Shown here: one piece after another, positions 9,625 through 17,206 of the stretch
How positions within the stretch are numbered: position 1 is the stretch's first letter
Layout of the letters: each line of letters opens with the position of its first letter
DNA from: Azophilus sp965221465
Lineage (GTDB): Bacteria; Pseudomonadota; Gammaproteobacteria; Pseudomonadales; Azotimanducaceae
NCBI GenBank assembly: GCA_965221465.1
Contig: OZ244892.1
Span: 2,170,001 to 2,234,000, forward strand
DNA: 64,000 bases
Direction of reading: 5' to 3'
Translations under genes and position numbers: made by a program
Notes under the pieces: model-generated
Told to the model about the DNA's origin: nothing
Seen by the model: only the letters and a program-made list of their open reading frames with translations
Database searches by the model: none

Positions 9625-10320
9625 GTGCTCTGGCTTACGCGAGTCCGACTCCGGCGCGACGCCGCTGCAGGCGCTCTGGCGCCATTACTACTCGGCGCGT
9701 CAGGCCGAGGCGGAACTACGCGCCAACCCGGCCACCATCTGGTCTGGTCCCTGTTTGCAGACAGCGCCGAACGACGCCGCGACTTCCTTTGGCGGCAACA
9801 GGACGCGGGGGTATTTCTGACACTTTCCCGCCGCCCACCGGAAGACCACCACGACCTCTTCGTAATCGACGAGCCGAAGCCTTTCGCGCCGGCGCTCGAG
9901 CCCAACGACCGGCTGTTGTTCTCCCTGCGCGCCAATCCCGTCGTTCGACGCCGCGACCCGGCACGTAACCGATCGGTGAAGCATGACGTGGTAATGGATG
10001 CACTGCGCTCGCACCCCTCAGGACAACGCGCGGACCGTCGCCTCGCCCTCGTTCGGGAGCAGGGCTTGGCCTGGCTGGAACGACAGGGAGAGAGAGCCGG
10101 ATTTCGTATTGGCCGGGACGAAGTACGCGTAGACGGCTATGATCGTCACCGAATCTCCCGCAAGAGCGCCTCGCCTATGGTGTTCTCGACGCTGGACCTC
10201 GACGGGCTATTGACTGTTAGCGAACCCGATGACTTCGTGGCGGCTCTCGCCCGCGGATTCGGCGCGGCAAAGGCTTACGGCTGCGGGCTGATGCTGATCC
10301 GGCGAGCCCCACGCTTGTGA
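9625..10320 (+). CDS. cas6e: crRNA-processing endonuclease Cas6e (CasE)
   Basis: A 231-residue RAMP-type endoribonuclease starting at GTG 9625 (LWLTRVRLRRD). It has the Cas6e features: an internal HHLVWSLFAD block with a candidate catalytic histidine, and the C-terminal glycine-rich loop GFGAAKAYGCGLMLIRRA. It cuts the repeat at the base of its hairpin and stays on the 3-prime end of the crRNA as a Cascade subunit. The repeats in the array have a seven-base-pair stem that suits this enzyme. Its stop overlaps a small ORF; 241 bases separate it from the next recognised gene, an unusually large gap for this operon. Confidence 0.95.
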   Translation: MLWLTRVRLRRDAAAGALAPLLLGASGRGGTTRQPGHHLVWSLFADSAERRRDFLWRQQDAGVFLTLSRRPPEDHHDLFVIDEPKPFAPALEPNDRLLFSLRANPVVRRRDPARNRSVKHDVVMDALRSHPSGQRADRRLALVREQGLAWLERQGERAGFRIGRDEVRVDGYDRHRISRKSASPMVFSTLDLDGLLTVSEPDDFVAALARGFGAAKAYGCGLMLIRRAPRL

Positions 10321-10556
10321 GGCGCCATTTTGTGACCGTTCAGCGCAAAGCGATCACCAGTTGGCATCCGGATGTCGCGGGAGCCAGATCGTGCAAGATG
10401 GATCTCCACATCCACGCGGACAACGAATGTCCCGACCGTCGAGCGAGACAGCCCAGCGGAATCAGCGGGACCGCCGATTCGCCTGGGGCGTTGAATGACA
10501 TCGCGCACCGGTTCAATGTGGCCGCAGTCGAGTACGACAAGTGCAGGTACCCGTAG
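10317..10556 (+). CDS. Possible small protein between cas6e and the AlbA_2 gene
   Basis: A 79-residue frame begins with GTG overlapping the cas6e stop and ends just before the next gene, so it fills the gap almost exactly. The translation contains MDLHIHADNECPD and ends LNDIAHRFNVAAVEYDKCRYP. I do not recognise a family. The position suggests translation coupled to cas6e, but there is no independent ribosome-binding site, and opposite-strand frames also stay open here. It could equally be untranslated spacer or a decayed gene. Confidence 0.3.
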   Translation: MRRHFVTVQRKAITSWHPDVAGARSCKMDLHIHADNECPDRRARQPSGISGTADSPGALNDIAHRFNVAAVEYDKCRYP

Positions 10557-10561
10557 CTGCC

Positions 10562-11749
10562 ATGGAATGGCTGCAGATTCTCAAGCGCCTGGAAGGGGGC
10601 GAAGATGAAACCACCGAGTTCAAGCGTGGACTCGGCGACCTCTCGGCCATCGGCAAGACCATCTGCGCGTTCGCGAACGCCGAAGGAGGCGTCCTCGTCC
10701 TTGGCGTAGAAAACGACGGCCAAATCACTGGTGTCCGGGAGGACCCGGACAGGTTCAAGGAGCGCCTCACGTCATTCCTGCAGACTGGTTGCAGCCAGCC
10801 AATATCCGCCCGCACCGGCAGTCACCATGAGGCGGGACACTGGGTGCACTGGATCGAAGTGCCTCGTCAGCGGGGCTTCGAACCGCTGAGCCACCACGGG
10901 CGAGTCTGGACGCGACGCGCGCGCAGCAGCGTAGAACCGAGCCCAACCGAGCTTCAGGATCTTTACAACACGTTCGGCTACATAGTGACCGAGGAACGCG
11001 GTATCCAAGGGGCGCCAGCAAGCCACATCGACCTGGATGCATTTCTAGAGTACCTCGACCGGATGGGATTCGAGACCCAGGAAGAGCCACAACCAAACAC
11101 CCTGGACGATCTGCGGAACCGGGGCGTTTTGGTTGACCTTGGCGGCGAAACGCGGGGAACGCTGTACGGCGTGCTCGCTTTCGGCAAGCACCCGCAGCGC
11201 TATCCGCAGACGCAGAACTTCCGCATTGAATGCGTGGCTTACTCGGGCGACGACAGGGCGTCCGAAGTGCTACAGGTTGCCCCCGGAAGAGGCCGGCTCG
11301 ACGAGCAGGTGAACCGCGCTGTCGGCTGGTTTCAGGGGCTCGGCCACTTCGAGTCCTACCAGCGCCTTGTGCGGGAGGACAGACACCTCCTGCCCCGCGC
11401 CGCGCTGCGTGAAGCTCTGGTCAACGCAGCAATCCACCGTGACTACGCTATAACGGGGTCGCAGTCGTTGCTGGAAGTGTTCTCAGACCGCGTGGTCGTC
11501 ACCAGTCCCGGCACCCTCCCAAATCATGTGACGGTCGAGCAGGTTCGCGCCGGAGCCCACCCAAAGACCCGCAACGATTCGATGGCAAATTACATGACTG
11601 CCATGGGTTTCATGGAAATGCGCGGCCGGGGCTGGCTGGTCATGAAGAGAGCGATGCGCGATTTCAACGACACCGAGCCCGAACTGGAAAACAGTGTGGA
11701 CAATCGTTTCGTCCGCGTGACCTTTTATCTCAATCCGGATGGTGTATGA
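10562..11749 (+). CDS. AlbA_2 (Schlafen-type) plus GHKL ATPase protein inside the cas operon
   Basis: A 395-residue protein with an N-terminal AlbA_2 domain (EDETTEFKRGL about 14-24, then AFANAEGGVLVLGVENDG about 36-53). A C-terminal HATPase_c_4 GHKL domain follows, with the N-box-like REALVNAAIHRDY (about 284-296), VVTSPGTLP and GRGWLVMKRAM (about 360). Proteins of this architecture (COG2865) are annotated as transcriptional regulators or RecG-like but are not helicases. No C-terminal winged helix is obvious. It lies between cas6e and cas1, and its stop overlaps the cas1 start as ATGA. This is not part of the canonical I-E set. GTG 10541 is an alternative start. A role in adaptation or in controlling cas1-cas2 is inference from context. 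Confidence 0.88.
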   Translation: MEWLQILKRLEGGEDETTEFKRGLGDLSAIGKTICAFANAEGGVLVLGVENDGQITGVREDPDRFKERLTSFLQTGCSQPISARTGSHHEAGHWVHWIEVPRQRGFEPLSHHGRVWTRRARSSVEPSPTELQDLYNTFGYIVTEERGIQGAPASHIDLDAFLEYLDRMGFETQEEPQPNTLDDLRNRGVLVDLGGETRGTLYGVLAFGKHPQRYPQTQNFRIECVAYSGDDRASEVLQVAPGRGRLDEQVNRAVGWFQGLGHFESYQRLVREDRHLLPRAALREALVNAAIHRDYAITGSQSLLEVFSDRVVVTSPGTLPNHVTVEQVRAGAHPKTRNDSMANYMTAMGFMEMRGRGWLVMKRAMRDFNDTEPELENSVDNRFVRVTFYLNPDGV

Positions 11750-12690
11750 AAAGGGCGACCGGAATCGCCCCGCCACGGCCGATCCCCATCAAAGATCGCG
11801 CCTCGATTCTATTCGTTGAACGAGGTCGTCTGGACGTTCTGGACGGCGCCTTCGTTGTGGTCGACCGCAACGGCGTGCGCACCCACATTCCGGTGGGCGG
11901 GCTTGCGTGCCTGATGCTCGAACCGGGCGCACGCATCTCACACGCAGCCGTCAGCCTCGCCGCGCGTGTCGGTTGTCTTCTCGTCTGGATTGGTGAGGCC
12001 GGGGTCAGGCTCTATTCCGCAGGCCAGCCGGGAGGTGCCCGCGCAGATAGACTGCTGCATCAGGCCCGCCTCGCGCTCGACCCGGACGCACGCCTGAAGG
12101 TGGTCCGAAAGATGTATGCGATGCGCTTTGGTGAACCTGCTCCGCAACGACGTTCCGTGGATCAACTACGTGGAATAGAAGGCGCCCGCGTGAAGCGTCT
12201 GTACGAAACGCTGGCAAAACAGCACGGCGTCAAGTGGCGGGGGCGCCGATACGACCCTGCCGAATGGCAGGTAGCGGACTTGCCAAATCGTTGCCTGAGC
12301 CAAGCCACGGCATGCCTCTATGGACTGTCTGAGGCGGCAGTGCTGGCTGCAGGTTATGCGCCAGCAGTCGGATTCCTGCACACCGGCAAGCCGCAGTCCT
12401 TTGTCTACGATGTAGCTGACATCTACAAGTTCGAAACGGTGGTGCCCGAGGCCTTCGCGGTCGCGGCCCAGGCGCAGCGTGGCGTTGCACCCGCTGTCGC
12501 GGACCCCGTCAGAGAGGTTCGTCGCCGCTGCCGAGACACGTTCCGCAAGACCAAGTTGCTGAGTCGGCTCATTCCCGGAATCGAGGAGATGCTGGCAGCC
12601 GGCGAGCTTGCACCGCCGTCCGCGCCGGACGAAGCGCAGCCCATTGCCATCCCCGAGTCCCCGAGCGGCGATGTTGGTCATCGTCGTTAA
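11746..12690 (+). CDS. cas1: CRISPR integrase Cas1 (type I-E)
   Basis: The 314-residue Cas1e protein carries the metal-binding residues expected of the integrase: E145 in GIEGARVKRLY, H212 in GFLHTGKPQ, and aspartates 222/225 in FVYDVADIYKFE. With Cas2 it inserts new spacers at the leader end of the array. Its start codon overlaps the stop of the AlbA_2-GHKL gene (ATGA), so translation of the two is probably coupled. Its last 20 bases overlap cas2. The C-terminal tail after residue 285 is proline-rich and variable, as is usual for Cas1e. All key residues are present, so adaptation is likely to be intact. Confidence 0.97.
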   Translation: MKRATGIAPPRPIPIKDRASILFVERGRLDVLDGAFVVVDRNGVRTHIPVGGLACLMLEPGARISHAAVSLAARVGCLLVWIGEAGVRLYSAGQPGGARADRLLHQARLALDPDARLKVVRKMYAMRFGEPAPQRRSVDQLRGIEGARVKRLYETLAKQHGVKWRGRRYDPAEWQVADLPNRCLSQATACLYGLSEAAVLAAGYAPAVGFLHTGKPQSFVYDVADIYKFETVVPEAFAVAAQAQRGVAPAVADPVREVRRRCRDTFRKTKLLSRLIPGIEEMLAAGELAPPSAPDEAQPIAIPESPSGDVGHRR

Positions 12691-12988
12691 CAACGCACCA
12701 CCTCGTCTTCGCGGCAGGCTGGCAGTGTGGCTGATCGAACTCAGGGCCGGTGTTTACGTCGGGAATTACTCGCGCCGCACACGCGAGATGATCTGGAATC
12801 AAGTCATCGACGAGATCGAGGACGGAGACGCGATCATCGCGTGGGCGGCGGCTAACGACGCGGGCTACGACTTCGACACTTGTGGGCGCAACCGGCGAAC
12901 TCCAGTAGACCTGGACGGAATGAAAGTAGTGCAATTTCTGCCGGCAGCTCCGCCGTTTCAAAATTCTCCAAACGCGACGAACACGTGA
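12671..12988 (+). CDS. cas2: Cas2 (type I-E)
   Basis: A 105-residue Cas2e starting at ATG 12671 (MLVIVVNNAPPRLRGRLAVW), very close to the E. coli type, including REMIW and RRTPVDLDGMK. Two Cas2 dimers bridge Cas1 dimers in the spacer-integration complex. In I-E systems Cas2 is structural, and its nuclease activity is not needed. The gene overlaps cas1 by 20 bases and ends 100 bases before the first repeat. The upstream frame extends to 12608, but that part is the cas1 tail and lacks Cas2 homology. Confidence 0.96.
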   Translation: MLVIVVNNAPPRLRGRLAVWLIELRAGVYVGNYSRRTREMIWNQVIDEIEDGDAIIAWAAANDAGYDFDTCGRNRRTPVDLDGMKVVQFLPAAPPFQNSPNATNT

Positions 12989-13088
12989 TCCGAGGACACA
13001 TCCCTAAATCCTCCGAAGAAGACATGGATAAGCCCGTAGCTTCGCGCAATGCGAAAAAAACAAGCTGACTCAGCAGGCTGCAGGAAGA
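12989..13088 (+). promoter_or_regulatory. CRISPR leader
   Basis: These 100 bases lie between cas2 and the first repeat and contain an A-rich tract (GCGAAAAAAACAAGC, about 13050-13064) close to the array. The leader should hold the array promoter and the sites that direct Cas1-Cas2 integration. The leader end is assigned here because the repeats next to it are perfect, while degenerate copies gather at the far end. An IHF site is expected but I cannot point to a convincing match. Confidence 0.75.
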
Positions 13089-15983
13089 GTGTTCCCCGCA
13101 CACGCGGGGATGAACCGACTACGAAATCCTGCTAATCCGCTTCGGCAAAGTGTTCCCCGCACACGCGGGGATGAACCGAACCCCGGTGAAACACGCGCCG
13201 TGTTCTCATAGTGTTCCCCGCACACGCGGGGATGAACCGTACTCTTTCAGGTTCATTATAGCTTCCTTACAGTGTTCCCCGCACACGCGGGGATGAACCG
13301 CCGCTGTTAGCTTTCGAGGCCATTCCTCAAAAGTGTTCCCCGCACACGCGGGGATGAACCGTCGTTGCTCGGTTTTTCGCCGGCCGCCAGGTCGTGTTCC
13401 CCGCACACGCGGGGATGAACCGTAGTCGAGTAGGCAGCGCGCCCGATTCGCTGTGTGTTCCCCGCACACGCGGGGATGAACCGGTAGCACGCGCGGGCAA
13501 AAAAAAGCCCCGCTAGTGTTCCCCGCACACGCGGGGATGAACCAGTATCGCGGGGTCGGTTCCGCCGCCGTTGATCGTGTTCCCCGCACACGCGGGGATG
13601 AACCGAACGCGAATCGGCGCTTGTCCTGTCCAGTTAGGTGTTCCCCGCACACGCGGGGATGAACCGGCTTGGTTGCCGCTGCTGGTGTGCTTGTATTGGT
13701 GTTCCCCGCACACGCGGGGATGAACCGTGAGGTGGACCCTGCACAACAGCGACGGCCGGGTGTTCCCCGCACACGCGGGGATGAACCGGCTGACGATTTC
13801 CTGACCGTCGGTGTCGATTCGTGTTCCCCGCACACGCGGGGATGAACCGGCGCATGAAATCGTAACTGGTATCAAGGTCGGGTGTTCCCCGCACACGCGG
13901 GGATGAACCGCCGTCAAGGAATCCGAAAAAGTCAGCGTTTCCGGTGTTCCCCGCACACGCGGGGATGAACCGTCGATCTGCGCCGTACACTGACGCCAGC
14001 GCAAGTGTTCCCCGCACACGCGGGGATGAACCGCAGGGTGTTGTCGTCGGTGATCGAATTGATGAGTGTTCCCCGCACACGCGGGGATGAACCGTAATCG
14101 AGTTCGGTCTTGTTAACCGGCTGCCAGTGTTCCCCGCACACGCGGGGATGAACCGGCGCTATTCGCCTTCACAACGAATTGTACGGTGTGTTCCCCGCAC
14201 ACGCGGGGATGAACCGCCGTAGGAACCTCGTCATCGCCTTTTGGAGCGGTGTTCCCCGCACACGCGGGGATGAACCGGCGTAATCTAGTGCTTCGGTAGC
14301 GAATTCGCTGTGTTCCCCGCACACGCGGGGATGAACCGTCCTCTGGTTCGCCTTGACTCGCGAAGTAATCGTGTTCCCCGCACACGCGGGGATGAACCGG
14401 CGGCGATTGAAGACACGGCGGAAACGGAAATGTGTTCCCCGCACACGCGGGGATGAACCGGCTGCGCGACCGTTGGGATGTGACATCAATCAGTGTTCCC
14501 CGCACACGCGGGGATGAACCGGTCGAGGAAATCGTCAAATTCCATGGTCTGCCGTGTTCCCCGCACACGCGGGGATGAACCGGCGAGTCCCTGGACTCCA
14601 GCCAGAGACAGCCTGTGTTCCCCGCACACGCGGGGATGAACCGGGGGTGATCCGGTCGCTCGGGCGAATGAGGCGGTGTTCCCCGCACACGCGGGGATGA
14701 ACCGGTCGCGGAGCTGCCGTCGCGGAAAAACCATTTGTGTTCCCCGCACACGCGGGGATGAACCGTCATTGCCGGCAGCGACGGGAAGCAGGCCGATGTG
14801 TTCCCCGCACACGCGGGGATGAACCGCGGGAAAACCGAAAGGCGGGCGTGACGCTGCAGTGTTCCCCGCACACGCGGGGATGAACCGAACGCCCCCCCTA
14901 CAACATGGACGACATTATTGTGTTCCCCGCACACGCGGGGATGAACCGATAGCCTATCTCGCCAGATAGGCTCGTCTGGGGTGTTCCCCGCACACGCGGG
15001 GATGAACCGGGGTGAGTCACGCGATAGTGATTGCGCTCCCGTGTTCCCCGCACACGCGGGGATGAACCTGGCATCAATTCCCGCTCCGCGTCGGTGTAGA
15101 CGTGTTCCCCGCACACGCGGGGATGAACCGTCCCGAGCGCGATCCCGCTGAGCGCGCCCACGTGTTCCCCGCACACGCGGGGATGAACCGGCGGGCGACG
15201 ATTCGTTTGATCGGATTTTTGAGTGTTCCCCGCACACGCGGGGATGAACCGATCGCCATCCAGGGATTCCCCACGGCAGGCGCGTGTTCCCCGCACACGC
15301 GGGGATGAACCGGTGGTCGTATTGGCGCGACCGTGGGAATCTCTGTGTTCCCCGCACACGCGGGGATGAACCGCCGAATTACGCACCGGAATTCGGGGCG
15401 GGCGGGTGTTCCCCGCACGCGCGGGGATGAACCGCCAGCGAGAGCCATTGAATGATCGAATCGAGGGTGTTCCCCGCACGCGCGGGGATGAACCGTCGGC
15501 CCGAGCCACCGCCGATATTCGTCGCCCGTGTTCCCCGCACGCGCGGGGATGAACCGCTATTCGACGGGCCCGGCGCGGACTCGCCGCGGTGTTCCCCGCA
15601 CACGCGGGGATGAACCGGCGGGCGACGATTCGTTTGACCGGATTTTCGAGTGTTCCCCGCACACGCGGGGATGAACCGTGCTGGTAACGCGTAGGTCGGT
15701 TTCCTCAAGCGTGTTCCCCGCACACGCGGGGATGAACCCGCGCCCATGCGATGATTAGGCACGATGTAGCCGTGTTCCCCGCACACGCGGGGATGAAGCG
15801 GAGGGCGACTGGGCGCTGCCGGAGGAACCGCCGTGTTCCCCGCACACGCGGGGATGAACCGGTCACGCGGACGAATTGGTCGGCTACGTTGTGGTGTTCC
15901 CCGCACACGCGGGGATGAACCTGTTGCCAGCGTTGCGCCTTGGCCATGTGGATTGTGTTCCCCGCACGGGCGGGGATCGACGC
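13089..15983 (+). CRISPR. Type I-E CRISPR array, 48 repeats and 47 spacers
   Basis: The 29-base repeat begins GTGTTCCCC, folds into a stem TCCCCGC/GCGGGGA around ACAC, and ends ATGAACCG. It recurs every 61 bases. I placed every copy: 48 repeats, the last (15955-15983) clearly degenerate. Spacers are 32 bases except spacer 14 (33) and spacers 32 and 34 (31 each). Repeats 39-41 share an A-to-G change at position 14. Repeats 8, 33, 44 and 47 differ in the last base, and repeat 45 has GAAGCG. Decay at the far end fixes the leader on the cas2 side. Spacers 35 and 42 differ at only two positions. Confidence 0.99.
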
Positions 15984-16060
15984 CTATTGCCACGTGTCCT
16001 TTCGACGCAAACCACTCCGACAGAAGACTGAGGAATCCGCAATTTGGCGTTGCGAGCGCC

Positions 16061-16846
16061 CTACCCGTAACTGACCCCCATCCCGGCGCGGACGTCGTTG
16101 TTCACGCCGTACGGCGCGATGGGATAGCGCAGCCCGTTGCGGGACAGCGCTTCCAGGCCGGCGAGGATCTTGGGTAGATAACGCGGCGGCAGCGCCATCA
16201 GCAGTTCGTCTTCCATGACGCCGCCGTATCGTCGTTCGGCGAAGCAGGGTATGGAAAGGCTCGGTTCGCCGGTGGCCAGGGCTCGACCCCAGGAGTCTGC
16301 GCAGGCGGATTCGCCGACGCAGCCCCACTGAAGCTTCTTGTAGCCGGTCCACTGCAGCCCGTTGATGAACAGGATCATCTGTGCGGGCGTTGCGTAGATC
16401 AGGCAGATGTCCGGCGGATCGAGCCGGCCACTGGCCAGCGGACTCACGGCCATGGCCTGGTAGGTGCCGTAGGGCACGACATCCATGGCTTCCTGATGGG
16501 CTCTGGCATTTTCCTGGTCGGCGTACCAGACGCCGGCCATGCGGTCGCCGGAAAGCCACTCGGGGCTGCGCGGGTGCAGGCCGATCACCGTGCTGCACTG
16601 GGCGCCGACCAGATCGTCGGCGGTGATGCCGACGGTCCAGCCGTTGCGACAGGCCTGGCCGACGATCTGGTCGGTGGCGTGAATCGCCCTGGGGCGGCGC
16701 AGGCGGGGGATGGCCATCATCTCTTCCTCGGTGGCAAACAGCTTCATCGCCACGGGCGTGGCGCGCAGCCGCAGGTAGCGGTTCAGACCGTTCACCAGTT
16801 CCTGCCAGTCGTAGTTGTCGAGATCGGTTGCAATCACTTCGGACAT
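16061..16846 (-). CDS. DUF169 family protein
   Basis: The protein is 261 residues from ATG 16846, which has GGAGAG seven bases upstream; the longer frame to 17029 is low-quality sequence. It matches the DUF169 pattern: ATPVAMKLFATEEEM, then a cysteine-containing central block (GQACRNGWTVGITADDLVGAQCS), GLHP, and later a conserved GCVGESACADSWG. No biochemical function is established for this family; the conserved cysteines hint at metal or cofactor binding. It is convergent with the CRISPR array, ending 78 bases after the last repeat, and divergent from the TonB receptor. There is no reason from sequence to link it to CRISPR function. Confidence 0.8.
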   Translation of the reverse strand: MSEVIATDLDNYDWQELVNGLNRYLRLRATPVAMKLFATEEEMMAIPRLRRPRAIHATDQIVGQACRNGWTVGITADDLVGAQCSTVIGLHPRSPEWLSGDRMAGVWYADQENARAHQEAMDVVPYGTYQAMAVSPLASGRLDPPDICLIYATPAQMILFINGLQWTGYKKLQWGCVGESACADSWGRALATGEPSLSIPCFAERRYGGVMEDELLMALPPRYLPKILAGLEALSRNGLRYPIAPYGVNNDVRAGMGVSYG

Positions 16847-17206
16847 CGGCGCTCTCCATTTGCGGCCAGCGCGGGTCGAACCCCCGCCGGCATGCGGTTT
16901 GTGCGGGCGTTCAGGCAATCCGGCCGGTTCGTTGCGACGATTGCGGCCTGATCCTCTGCCCCGCAGGTTGTTTCCTTGTACATGTCGCTCCATCGCGCAC
17001 TTCGGCGCAAGTGGGTTGTGTAACAACAACGGCGCAGAGTATCAGCAAGGAGGGGATTCGCCGCAACGACGGGCCGGGTGCAGGCCAACGGAGACGGCTC
17101 TATTTCGCTACGAAGCACCGATTCGACGGTTGAACCGAGCCACTGCAAATAGTAGGTTAGGGGTTTGCATGCGGCGACCCGCCTGCATGGCTCAAAGGGG
17201 GATACC
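16847..17206. other. Divergent intergenic region, DUF169 / TonB receptor
   Basis: No gene is seen in these 360 bases. They must hold promoters for both neighbours. A short perfect inverted repeat CGGTT-G-AACCG lies at 17127-17137, 70 bases before the receptor start, and could be an operator. AAAGGGGG just before ATG 17207 is the receptor ribosome-binding site. Confidence 0.5.

Noticed and set aside
10562..11749. Annotation of the AlbA_2 gene as a RecG-type helicase
   Set aside because: There are no Walker A/B or helicase motifs; the match is to AlbA_2 and GHKL domains, which are often mislabelled this way.
13206..15993. Several long minus-strand frames across 13.2-16.0 kb with recurring HPRVCGEH, GSSPRVRGT and RFIPACAGNT
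   Set aside because: They are translations of the CRISPR repeats and spacers in antisense; the array periodicity explains them fully.
16866..16885. GGGTCGAACCC resembling a tRNA T-arm
   Set aside because: No acceptor, anticodon or D-arm can be built around it on either strand.
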